Source: Cristatella mucedo
Lineage: Eukaryota; Bryozoa; Phylactolaemata; Cristatellidae
Assembly (NCBI GenBank): GCA_009760855.2
Contig: WPIO01000008.1
Coordinates: forward strand, 9,322,501 to 9,386,500
Length of the DNA stretch: 64,000 nt
Direction of reading: 5' to 3'
The first letter of the stretch is position 1. Each line of letters begins with the position of its first letter. Both the position numbers and the translations under genes were made by a program. The notes beneath the pieces are model-generated. The model did not search any database. It was not told the origin of the DNA and saw nothing but the letters and a program-made list of their open reading frames with translations. Shown here in pieces: positions 24,540-35,769 of the stretch.

Positions 24540-25990
24540 TTTAGAAATGGAAATGTCAAGAATGCTCAGCTGAGAGCAATCTCATTAATGACATTACAAT
24601 CAATTTTGTCTTCATAAAATGAAGTAGCTGATCAGCACATAGTTGAAATATTTTAGGGGTAAGTTAATTTCCAATCTTGGTAGTTCATATTCAAGTATTC
24701 TCAATGAAATGTGTGACATGATTAATAGATTAATAGAATTTAAAGGAAAACCAATCAGCAAAACAGCTGATGAAGAAAAAAAAAGAAATCTCCTGTTACC
24801 AAAGATGGTGTGCTAGTTATTTCTATGTCTACTGATTCATTCGTTTAAATTTGTCATTTACTATCAAGACAATCGAGGCAATCACAACTACAACATATAT
24901 TTCTTATCTTAATCAGAATATTTCTGCTGCTTTTCTTAAATATTACGTTGATAATTTTTCAAGTCTATAATGACTGCTCAAGATGCACAAACACGGGACT
25001 TTGATATCTCCATTTTCACTGATCAGTCTTGAAAAAAATTTATGTTTATGAATGTGATGCTGAGGTAGTAAGAGTTATAAACTCTGGAGTGAAATAACTT
25101 ACTAAATATCTCGAAGTAACTGTTAAGACTGAGATTGATGAATTTCTTGATACTCCTGTATAAATCTCATCTTATACTACTTGGATTGCTATTAAGCTTC
25201 CCACTATTTCCACTCTCATATCTGATGTTTCTGGAGTTAAGCCTGATAACTCAAGTACTGTTGAAGATGAATGCTATGCAATCCTACCAGACATCATAGA
25301 TGGAACACGTGCCAGACAAAAGGCTTCAACTGCTGCTGCATCTGCTGCTAAAACTACACCAGCTTTAACTACTGCGTCTACAGCTGATACCAACACATCT
25401 GCTGCTCCAGCTACATCTGGTCCAGACGATACAGTTCCACAATAAAAAATATTTATAACATAAAATAAACCCGATTCCTATTCAAACAAGATGCAGAGAT
25501 TGTCTTAGAGAAGTTATCTGGCAATCTAAAAGTTATTTTGAATTCTGCTCACTTCAAATGGATCGCATTGAGGATTTGCATGATTCTGAATCATTAAGAT
25601 TAGTACTCGAGAATAAAAGTCTTAAAATGAATACAAATGATCCATATATTGATATTTCAAATCTTAATTCTAAGATATCTTGAACTTAATTTTGTAAATG
25701 ACATGAGATCTACAGCTTATCTAAAACAAAGTTAAAAAACTAGTGATATGTCTACAACATTTACTAATTGTTTTTATTCTTCAATGTTAGTTCCTCATAA
25801 AGATTTTATACAAGAGAACCGCAATAGGAGAGTTTATTTCAGTAATTGTTTTAATTTTATAGAAAGCTTCTGCTCCTTTCTTAGGTATCTCGTTCATAAC
25901 TATTTGTTATGCATGTGTCGGAAAATGTTGGCCTGCTAAGCAAGAAAGTACTTTGCCAATCTGGCTAATAGCAAGATCCACTTCTGTGGT
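24540..25990. other. Decayed AT-rich viral-island sequence, unassigned
   Basis: Fragments of protein-like frame remain on the + strand. One at about 25200-25444 ends in an Ala/Thr-rich tail (STAAASAAKTTPAL) before TAA. Another at 24660-24800 reads NLGSSYSSILNEMC. Neither is recognised. Confidence 0.4.
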
Positions 25991-25999
25991 CTGAGCATT

Positions 26000-28905
26000 C
26001 TATCGATTGCCTCGTGGGCTGCTAAATGTAATTATCTCTTAGCTATCTTGTACATAACTATCTCTTCAACAGTTCCTCTGTAATCTGTGTGCTATCGTTA
26101 TCAATAATTTCACCAAGCACATTTATACGAGATACTTCAACTTTAAAACTTTCCATTATATTTAAATATTTATAATTTTCATTTAGATATATTTGGTGCT
26201 GAGAAGAAATCAATTCCTCCTGTTGTTCATACTCTTACCCAATTGTCTGGGTTTGGAGTTATAAAGTCAGGTCTATGATCTAACTTTGATAACTCATTGT
26301 GAATGAAATATAAAAAATTACTGCAAAAAACAAGTACTCGTTGAGTAATGTGAACTTAATCAGCAATATTCAATTTTGTTGGAAAATTAGTTATTTGTAG
26401 CATTTTATTATCTATTATATATTAGTTCAGTGAAAATAAGTTTAAAGGGAATAATCTTGGTGATGAAAAAAGATGATAGCGTCTAATTATTACTTCTTTG
26501 TCATCAGCTAAATAAACTTCAATACTTGATGTCACCATTTTATAATATAAAATATTACCATTTCTTTGAAAATAATCAGATTTACTAGTTCTAGTTCTAA
26601 CATGATGGTATGCTTTATCATGAATTTTATTTCTTACATTTAACTGAGCTGAATCAATGTCTGTTATTTTAGTTATAAGTTTACAGTATGCTGGCTTTGC
26701 TACTCTAATATCTGATAATCTATATCAAGGCTATTTACTCCAATATTAATACCTTTTTTCACTGTTACCACACAAAAATATGGAAAAAGTAAATGTATTA
26801 GTTATTATGAAATCTCTATTAATCCTTGCTTTTTTATCGTAAGTGCGTTATCCAATCTGTCAATATTAAAACATCCAACTAGTTTAGGTGATAGAAGGCT
26901 AGGTATTGTTAATACTCCCCTTACTTTAGAACTTCTAATTGATACCTAAATATCTAAATAAGATTCAGTTACAGCATAATTTTTTAACATGATTTTATAG
27001 GTTACCGTATTTTTTATAGTTAGCTGATATTGTTTCTGTAATTACAAGATTAGAGTCTTTTCTAAGATAATTAGTATCAGCAAAAGTCTCACTAACATAA
27101 ATTGAAGAATCGATAGTATTTGCAGTTCATTAATTTATTTCCACCAATGTCTAATGATTCATTCATTGAAAGATAGTTTCTCGTCAAAATTGTATCTTAA
27201 TACTGTAAAAACATATTATGTGTTATTTGCATTAAATAGTGTACTTCCTGATCTAAAAAATGATTTCTATAAGTTTTCCATTAGTATCTAGCATACAACT
27301 TCCAGATAAGATTCCAACTACTCCCGATGATGTATACGAAGGAGGCATAAGTACTTAAGTTCCAATCTGGTGCCGAGTAGCATGCATAACTACCATTATC
27401 CCTCTCGGTATCACAACATTACCTATGTTACTGACCCACTTTCCAGTATGAGGAACTCCAAAAACATCTATAGTTAGTGGGTCGTCCATAAATCCTTGAA
27501 TAGGTACAGTCATTATATTTTCACTAATTACATTATTTGAGTAACCTAATCTAACTCAATCATTAGGATCTACTGGATTATTAGCAATTTTAATACCATT
27601 CCCACCCAAATATAAGTTTCCATTGGTAGATCTATAGTTTTTAATGAAGTTATTTTCTATGTATTTATTATTAGGAATGAAGTATTCATTTCTATCTACA
27701 AAATAATCAATTATTATTTGCCCTTACACAATTAGGTTATCTGTCGTAAGCCCTCCAGTCAATAAAATTTTAGTATCTTCATAATCTTTAGTTACACCAT
27801 CTGTATGATTAACAAGATTTTCTAAATCAATTTTTAATGATTGTTCATATCTAGATCACCATCTCCAATAATTCCACGGGTTACCTTAGTGACAAAGTGT
27901 GCATCAATATACTTTTGGTTAACTGCATCTTCTTCTTGATTAAAAAGAACACCTACATTTTTAATAAGATTCCTATCTATGTTAAGACTTAATGAAATTT
28001 TATCTCCAGTTCTTATATAATTGTTTAGAAGATCCTCCCTTTTTTGATATCCTAAAGACCTCTTCAATACAATATTGATAATAAAGTCAACATATGGAAA
28101 TGATTAGCTTAGATTGAAGTTATTAATTATATATCTTCATAGGCTACTTGGACGTTTACTAACATTAGAATGCCAGATACTGAACCAGTGTTTGTTAACT
28201 CACTCCAAAAACCATCTATTACCAGAGATACATTAGGTATCATTCCCAAGTTATTTATGTATCCTGGTAAGAAACTTGAAAATAGTGTAGCGAAGCCAGT
28301 TGACTTGTTTTTAAAATTAACCATTATTAAATCACCAGGAATAATCTGTACGATTGAACTTGTACTACCTATTCCATTAGCTTCTATTGGTGGCATAGGT
28401 ATTAAGTTTTCTATTTCTGTAAAACTTGAATATGTAGTCATTCTTACTTATTTAGTATAAAAACTACCTGTTTTCTGATCAACTGTTAACTTATATAACA
28501 CATCACTAGAACCAAGATTGGTAATTGTACTGTTTGCTATAGCGATATTTGAGTTAAATACTCCAATGAATTTAGACATTTTCTTTAGTAGTCCATAGTT
28601 AATTATTTTATAAGATCTATTACTTTGAAATTCTGTTCCATCTGCAGAAAATTGGCTTATTCCACACATATTTTTAGTACTAAGTTGAGATCTCATTTCT
28701 TGTTATATTTAGTTAGTAAATTATTTGATACAGTTGCTTTAGGTCTACTAAAATTGGTTGCATGGTTTATTCTGAAATCTTTAAATACCACAGAGTCTAA
28801 TCTAATTGCGTCTGAATCATTTACTGGCTGGCCGAGATCCACAATGCTGTTGTTATTACAGTTTAAATCTGTAAATAAAATCGCTTTCATCAATAATGAA
28901 TACAA
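26000..28905 (-). pseudogene. Fibre-like virion protein(s), broken
   Basis: The minus strand holds a long succession of frames over nearly 3 kb. A loose motif recurs at least three times: LNCNNNSIVDLGQPVNDSDA (about 28.85 kb), LIKNVGVLFNQEEDAVNQKY (about 27.95 kb) and GNGIKIANNPVDPND (about 27.6 kb). Asn-rich turns followed by I-x-N/D-(L/V)-G...DA are typical of phage and viral tail-fibre or spike shafts. One segment (28127-28441) is open for 104 codons. The gene or genes would encode an attachment-type fibre, inferred from motif style only. Numerous stops show decay. Confidence 0.55.
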
Positions 28906-28949
28906 GCTATATAGAATGGAAACAAGAAATAATCTAAGTGATAGACAAA

Positions 28950-29870
28950 ATTAAAAGGTATTATCTGGTTCCAGAATAAGATTAAATTATTCCCAGTTAG
29001 GTAAAGCAGACTTAATTACACTTATTAATTTAATTATTAAGAAAACTAAAAAATCTTTAAAATCTAGAACTGGTTCTAGTTTTTCATTAGCAAATAAAAT
29101 TATGGGAGACGTTTCAGAAAAAATCAAAAATGGAATTGCACAACAAAACACGAGGTATCATGAATAACAACTGGTTTAAACTTTGCTTCAAAGGCAGCTA
29201 TTAAAGTTGTTCCAAAGATAGTGATGGAACTTAATTTAGCAGTAACCAATAAAATAACCGCAATTGTACACAGTGATACAGTCTTTACAAGTTTTTGGGG
29301 CTGCTACTTACACTTTAGGAGGTATAAGTGGTATTGTTGATCTCGGATTATTTATAAAATAAATTTTTGGTTATATCTCTTCAGGTATATACGCTAACTT
29401 AAGTTGGAAGACTATTGCTGATAAGTAGGTTGGAATCTAAAAAATGATAGCAAACTTCGAAATCGGTTATAATATGAATGAGGTACTACTAGAAGCTGAG
29501 AAACGCAATTCAGATGGTATCTACAACTAAGTAAATTTGTTCTAATTGAGTAATACTTTTAGCGAACAGGTTGGCTGGGATGCACCTGCTTTAGATTCAA
29601 AATCAAGGTCTTTGAATTTTTTTCAAGTACGCAATGGAGAATACTACCTGCTGTCCCTGCTATTATTGCAACTATTGCAGCTGTTGTAGAAACGGTTGGT
29701 ACAGCAATTTATATTGCAGTAAGAGTAACTGGCAGTTTCATAAAAAATATAATCGATATAACTTAATATACTGCTAATGTTCCTCAAATGAGAATTCATA
29801 AAGAGCAAATGAGTGCATTAAGTATACATAGCTCTAAATTCCATGACGTATTTCAGATTTAAAGATGATG
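28950..29870 (+). pseudogene. Putative minor virion/membrane proteins, broken
   Basis: Successive frames include KADLITLINLIIKKTKKSL, an Ala-rich FASKAAIKVVPKIVMELNLA stretch, and a hydrophobic PAIIATIAAVVETVGTAIYI segment that could span a membrane. Placed between the fibre-like and PLA2-like genes, they may be minor capsid or membrane proteins. No family assignment. Confidence 0.4.
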
Positions 29871-29879
29871 GTAAAGCTA

Positions 29880-30369
29880 CTTAAACGTGACATTTACATT
29901 GATTTAGCAAAAAATTATGTATGTCTAAAGTTAGTAATAGATTGAAATCTTAATAAAGGAATCAATTTAGTTAAGAACAATGGAAATGACTATTCACCTT
30001 AGTTGAAAACATGTATACAAGCTTTAGAGGGCTCAAAAATGTGTTCAAAGACTTGCGATTACAAAGCAGAATCTGCAATGTTATCAGCAACTTTTTATGC
30101 AGACGGAAAAACAGAAGATGAGATGTACAATGCAATGTTGAAACTCCGCGTTGAATTAAAAAAATGATAATTTTGTATACAAATAAGTTATGTACCTATA
30201 GATCTTTAAATAAGTGAAGGTCAAATGAAAATACTTTAACATTCAACGAATCATGTTTCGCTAAGATTGACATATGAAAATACAACTAATGAAAGACGAA
30301 TAATAGTTACTCATAGACAGAAAACTCTGACAGACATATGTGAATCATTAGAAAAAGAATCATTTTAGT
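29880..30369 (+). pseudogene. Unassigned broken frame upstream of the PLA2-like domain
   Basis: A Cys-containing stretch near 30010-30165 (CIQALEGSKMCSKTCDY then KAESAMLSATFYADGK) looks protein-like but is not recognised. Stops precede and follow it. Confidence 0.35.
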
Positions 30370-30720
30370 GTGCGACTAAATCATTTAGTAATAAAGAGCT
30401 CCACACGAAGTTACCTAATGGGAATCCTCGTGAGAATGTTCCAGGGGGAAGCTTTTTTGATACTGGACTAGCAATGTGTATGGTTCAATTTACTAGGTTT
30501 CGCCAAAGATTAGATGAAGGTTATTCTGGCGTAAATGATCTTAACAGAGCTGTACTTGATCATGATTATATTTTTGGAGAAACTTCAAATGAACGTGAGC
30601 CTAAGCAAACCGAGCTATGAAACCTTAGTGACTTAGCGGCTTGCTGAAGCTGCTGCAAGAACAGCATTAGATGCAAGGTAACATGATTATGTTATGTAAT
30701 GACGCTCGTACTGTAGCCGC
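30370..30720 (+). pseudogene. Phospholipase A2-like capsid domain (VP1u-type), broken
   Basis: The frame carries KLPNGNPRENVPGGSF, RLDEGYSGVNDLNRAVLDHD and YIFGETSNEREPKQTE. The order (Gly-rich entry, N-x-LD-x-A, then HD) follows the phospholipase A2-like module of parvovirus VP1 and of Polinton/adintovirus minor capsid proteins, where HD is part of the active site. The HD pair is retained, but the upstream calcium-loop Gly-Pro-Gly is not evident. TAG and TGA codons break the frame. In viruses this domain acts in endosomal escape; this copy is a fossil. Confidence 0.55.
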
Positions 30721-31089
30721 GATTATGCTAGCAAAGGCTAACGCTACACAAATGAGTTATAGTGAATTATAGTAAACTTTGATTTGGGTTAGATAAGTGG
30801 TTCACAACCTTTTTAATGCCAAGACCCTTTAATGCACTTCCTCATGTTATGGCCACCCCAATCATAAAATTATTGTATGCAAAATGTTGAAATTCGCATT
30901 TTCCGATGGTCTTGGGTGACGCCTGTGAAATTAATTGCGACCCACAGATGGAGAACCGCTGGGTTAAATCATTCATTTGCTACTGACTTTTTCAAAGACA
31001 AAGTATCGAGTCATGTAAGCTTAAGTAAAATCAAAGGCTATGCAAGGAACTTGGTGAATAAAATGTTAGAGATAACTCGGAAACAGGTC

Positions 31090-31560
31090 TAGCGAATTCC
31101 CTTGCATATTCTACTGAGTAGTATTTGTAAGCTTTCGTAGCTTCATCATCTAGGGTATCGTGATAGCTTCCTATTACCTTGTGAATTCAATTTTCCGTAT
31201 AGTGCAACCTAGCATATAGTTTAGATCTATTCTTATCAAAGTAAGCACCCTTTACTGCAGTAGTCTTATCATCTCTCAGCTTATATTTATACATATTAGC
31301 AGAATGAGCTGCACATCTAAGATTAACATATCTGTCATCTAATGAATTACCTAAAATGTGTTTTCTAGTTTGCCCTGGACAGTGATCAGTGACATAAAAT
31401 CAAATTGGGTTATGACGCTTTATGGTACTTTCTCTTAGCAATCGTTATAGCAATGTAACCTCTGCAAACAGTACCCGCTAAGTCTTCTACGTTAGCATTT
31501 GATATGTTAACTTTGAAAAAACAACTCCCCAGTGCTAGGATATATACAAAAGAATGTAAT
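31090..31560 (-). pseudogene. HNH endonuclease with AP2-like domain, broken
   Basis: The minus strand reads GYIAITIAKRKYHK, then DHCPGQTRKHILGNSLDDRY with VNLRCAAHSAN, the classic HNH layout (D-H, K-H-I-x-G-N, D-R, N-L-R). A segment KGAYFDKNRSKLYARLHY and later YHDTLDDEATKAYKYYSVEY matches the AP2-type DNA-binding module that often follows. A TGA interrupts it between the two AP2 strands, and the N-terminal part is in another frame. Such enzymes are mobile, homing-type genes common in phages and large DNA viruses. Confidence 0.68.
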
Positions 31561-31739
31561 TGCCCTATCATTAGACAATCCACGTTGTGGAGGAATGTTT
31601 GTAATTTGTACATACAATCTTTTGGATTTGGTTTGATTAAAAAAGCCTAACTTAGCTTTAGTAACTAAAAAAACAAGTTTAAAAAATTTAAATGAGAGTA
31701 TATAAAAAAGCACAAGTAAAAACATCAACCAATATCTTA

Positions 31740-32170
31740 TAGCTTTCTTACATAAAAAATTTCAGGAATCTGGACTGATGAAGCTTGTACCTTAATCAGA
31801 TCAATCTTTCATTTATATTTGAGTAAACAGACACCATCAAAAAATCCTTTTTTAGCATATGATTCATCTAGTAGGCCAGTTATTCAAAAATCTATTCCAA
31901 GTTTGCTAGTGATTTCTTCAGGACAATTAATTTGCATTTTCTTGTTGCCCAGAGAATAAGTCATTGTGCTATTTGGACAAAAATAAAATCGTATTCCAAT
32001 TGTTTACCTTAGTTCATGATTCACAACTTCCAAGTTCAATGCAAGCATTATCAACTGTTTTGTTAAATTGTTCTTCAAGTTCTAGATTAGAGCCAAGATA
32101 GATATAAGCATTTATATATGGCTTTAATTACTTTGATCTTTTTCCTTCTACCCTGATTATAACTGAAGTG
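31740..32170 (-). pseudogene. Unassigned viral-island protein, broken
   Basis: Two linked frames carry DTSVIIRVEGKRSK, YINAYIYLGSNLELEEQF and a later MQINCPEEITSKLGIDF. The last has the style of structural proteins in Polinton-like elements, but I cannot name a family. Confidence 0.35.
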
Positions 32171-32504
32171 TCTTTTGTAACAAATATTTTAGAGCAGAGG
32201 TCAGCAGAGGTTTCGGACTACTAGGCCATTTCAGGATGTTAAGAAGGCACACTAGGCCAGAAGAAACCGCTTCCACTCCGCTGGCCCACCGGAGTGGGCA
32301 TGGTTATACGGAAAAAATGCCGCAACTAACGCACATACACGCACGGCAATTGTATGGGTAGAAATTTATCACCCCCCCACCAACATGGCCATGCGCTTCT
32401 GTTCATACAAGCTCCTGACAACAGTTCTAAAAAAGAGCATCAGCAACAGTTTGAACTGCAACCAGCAGTAATGAAGGGCAACGAAACCGCGATAATTGTA
32501 TTAC

Positions 32505-32606
32505 TAACCATTCGATCGTGCTTCTTTTGCAGTAAATTTAAAGTGCCTAGAAAGAGTGAGTTCTCTTCAGGGTGCTATATCAAATGTATTATTACTATTA
32601 ATTAGG
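32505..32606 (+). mobile_element. LINE 3' tail, diverged
   Basis: cattcgatcgtgcttctttt, then agtgcctagaaagagtgag and ctcttcagggtgctatatc with a short TATTATTACTATTA run. Inserted in the viral island. Confidence 0.7.
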
Positions 32607-33120
32607 CCGGATGCCACTATAAATAACTAGGGTGGCGTTACGCCGGACTGGAGTGCTAGCTAGGGCCTATAAAAGCCGGATTTTGCCAATCTCTGCGTTA
32701 GCACTTTCTGGCGAAAATCCGTCGCGGCTAAGGGCTGCCGCCGCTAGCCGTGCGAAGAAAGAAGCAAAGTGGCAGTTCTAAAATCAAACTGCGAAACGCA
32801 CAAAGCAAAATCAAGCACAAAAACAGTTAACACTCAACTCAAAGCCAAAAGCGGCCGAGAGACGGCTCGCTCCTCGAAAACTCGTTCGTTGGGATCCTCG
32901 TAAGTCAAAGTACTTCTATCGCGAAGGGGGAGAAAACCGAGGCAACTCAATTTCGCAGGATCCATCAGTAAGAAACGAGGGGGCCGTCAGGCCGGACTGG
33001 AGTACTAGCACTAGGCAGGATCTGGCCTAAAGGCTGGAGTCTGCCTAGCTCTGCTCTAGAAGCTTCACGTTTAGTACTTTCTCTCTTGGAAAATATAGAG
33101 GGGAGAAACGAGATTTAGGT
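32607..33120 (+). other. GC-richer block with TATA box and duplicated ggccggactggag motif
   Basis: Composition differs sharply from the AT-rich flanks. It contains cctataaaagccgg at about 32669, and the phrase gccggactggagt-ctagc occurs twice (about 32645 and 32993). It resembles a promoter plus leader of an unclassified retroelement or a partial LTR. No ends or target duplication are visible. Confidence 0.35.
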
Positions 33121-33207
33121 GACCATACCTTTTTACCGTTTCGTACTATTTGTGTAATATTTTCGTTTAATGTAAAAATTAATTCAGTGGCAATCTCATT
33201 GCGGTAA

Positions 33208-33560
33208 AATAATAATAATGCACTTTATAAAGCGCCCTCAGAGAACCCAATCTCTTTCTAGGCGTTTTACATTTACTGCAAAGGGAAACGCGATTGAATG
33301 GTGAGTAATATCATGCTTGATAAACAGCATGAATAACTTGGTTAAGGGTGACATGCACAGGGTCAGCATGCAAGTGTAGTTAGTGGCAGCAGGCACAGTG
33401 TCAGCATGCATAAGCATATATACATGAAGGACGAATCACAGGGACCCACTAAATGCTGTCCTAAATAGGTATGTTTGTAAGTTCTTTTTAAATGTGGTCA
33501 AGTCATGGGATGTTTTGACTCAAGTCGGGAGTGAGTTCCAAGCTAAAATCATTCGTCTCC
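33208..33560 (-). mobile_element. CR1/L2-like LINE 3' end
   Basis: The reverse complement contains the end of the ORF2 region (AAAAAGAACTTACAAACATA block), the catgctgac-rich 3' untranslated region, cctagaaagagattggg, ctctgagggcgctttat and a short TTATTATT run. It is nearly collinear with 48.67-49.02 kb. Confidence 0.85.
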
Positions 33561-33959
33561 ATGATTTTTAAGTATTCTAGACATCACCTTCCACAATCAG
33601 TGTCACTTTAACTTGGCAATTGTAACGTGAAAGACTTAGAACGTTTCCTAGGTATATATTTATATATTACAGGTATATATAATATATTGTAGGTATTATT
33701 AGGTATTAAATTACTAACGCGGTCATGGAGGAACTCCGTGTACTTCAAAGTAGTAAAATGAATCTTCGTTAGACTTTTTTAACTACCTTCTGGTGATATA
33801 TTTTTCATCAAGTTTTTATGTATTGATTATCTGACACTCTTCTGAAATCTAAATCATTTGTGATAAATTATCAACTTCATGGGACATTTTTAATACTTAT
33901 TTTATTTACAGCTTTAATTAAGTCCATGATTAGCTTTATCTTTATTGAATCGTCCCTAA

Positions 33960-34175
33960 GATAATATTCCGGAACTTGATTTAAGTCAATGAGATAATAC
34001 TCTAGAACCACTTACTTCAGCAGATCTTAGCTCGACAAACTTTGGTTTTTTACGTTTATAGATTACATAGATTGCCTTCATCATTCCTCTTGCATCACTA
34101 GGTTCTGGGTTTTGGTATGTTCCTCATAAAGATCGCCGTTATACCGTAGGCATTTAAGACAGTAAATATTCATTT
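33960..34175 (-). pseudogene. Possible small Cys-ribbon protein, broken
   Basis: The minus strand starts MNIYCLKCLRYNG and, one frame over, continues ARGMMKAIYVIYKRKKPKF. This layout (CxxC, a spacer with Gly-x-x-M, then K-rich end) resembles small viral zinc-ribbon proteins of the DUF5679 type, but the second CxxC is not preserved. Speculative. Confidence 0.3.
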
Positions 34176-34359
34176 CCTATAAAATAAACATTTGTTTCTT
34201 GTATAGACAATATCTCTCAAAGTTCAAGCGCTTAACTTTGTACAAGATCGAGAAACTGATCATAAAGAACCATTACTGAAAGTTCTAATCAGATCACTTT
34301 TTCTAGGACCAAGTGGTCAGAAAAGTCTCAGCTAATAATTAATTGGATATTCTATAGTA

Positions 34360-34560
34360 ATGATACATTTTTATAGCGCCCTCAGAGAACTGAATCTCTT
34401 TCTGGGAACTCTACAGATGCTGTGTAGAAACCATTCCCAAATTATTAGTGATAGCATCCGCAAGGAGCAGGCACAGTTTAAGCAGGTACATGCACATGAA
34501 GGACGAATCACAAAACCCGCCAAATGCTGTAATAAACAATATAATAAACCCGTGCATTGT
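34360..34560 (-). mobile_element. LINE 3' tail, rearranged
   Basis: tatagcgccctcagagaact and gaatctctttctgg match the LINE tail, and acatgaaggacgaatcacaa matches its 3' region. The middle is diverged or deleted. Confidence 0.6.
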
Positions 34561-34984
34561 TTTTCTCCAGGAGTGGTCAAGGTTTGCGACGCCTGTTTTT
34601 CCACACGCACAGATACAGGGTCACACGTGGTTTAAGACTACGTAGGAAATTGACCAACATCATGTCATCTCCTGATTTGACAAAAATCATAAAAAAGCTA
34701 AAATCTACATATTCTATACAGCCTTTGCTCCGTCTGAGTGAATTGCCCTTTTGAGTATTTGAACATAGCGAGACTGCTTAAATTATGACAATCAGGGTAA
34801 GAGTGAAAAGATTGTGTATAGGACTCCAATTAACTTGTCCATTTTCTTGAGTAATTTGAGTGCTTGTCTGCGAACGATTGGGTTACGATTCGGTGTATGC
34901 TGCTTGCTAAGAATCCTGGCCATGAGCCCTAAATATCGTTCCGTGCGTTTTTGCATGCTTGCTTAGAAAAAATAGTGCGCTTGC

Positions 34985-35082
34985 GATTGAATCTTTGGTT
35001 TGGCTTCTTTTGCAGTTATGAAAAACCTAAATAGAGATGCAGTTCTCTTCGGGAGTTATGTAAGACATTATTATTATTATCT
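34985..35082 (+). mobile_element. LINE or SINE 3' tail, heavily diverged
   Basis: ggcttcttttgcagttatg, cctaaatagagatgcag, ttctcttcgggagttatg and a TTATTATT run follow the shared tail order. Confidence 0.5.
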
Positions 35083-35526
35083 TATAATTATCATCTTTTT
35101 TACTCATGTCTGATCAATAGCAGTATGCAGTATAACTGCTTCTATTCATATTGAGAAAATGGTGGATTTTGTCTCTAGCGTGCATTTTTAGAGAGGGGTA
35201 CGCTTGGCTCATCCAGAAAATCTAACCTGGCAGTATTCTGACCAACTTTGCAGAAACATCTTAACAAAATGACGAATATTTCGGAAGCCAGAAGGTGCTA
35301 CAAAAACTGCAAAAGCGCACTCATTTCGTTTTTTCGCACCTGGTAAGCAAACTAACGTGGCAGCATTCGCCATTCTTAGTTATTTCTCTAACCCACGCAA
35401 ATTATATGTTCTTATGAAATTATGCTTGTCGGGAGTTTACATAACCCTAAAATATTTGAGATTGTATCTTGATTCCAAGGTTGAGAGGTGGTTTCTTGGC
35501 AGCACTGTGCACGAGCTCAAATACAC

Positions 35527-35527
35527 A

Positions 35528-35573
<46 letters not shown>
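35527..35573. repeat. (CA)n microsatellite
   Basis: About 23 CA dinucleotides in the AT-rich island. It gives a spurious Thr-His frame. Confidence 0.95.
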
Positions 35574-35577
<4 letters not shown>

Positions 35578-35769
35578 CATTTTCAGTATGAAAAGCACCG
35601 CAGAAGCACGAATAACTATGGCAGCTCAGAAAATGGTACTCTTAGCCGAGCTATAACAGAGTCAGTGTGTCGTTCGTCCAGTGGGCATAGTGGAAATACC
35701 AGTAAAGGGCACCTTGTACTTTCGTCTTCTTGCTATGGCCACTGCAATAGTAAACGCTAAACCCCTAAA

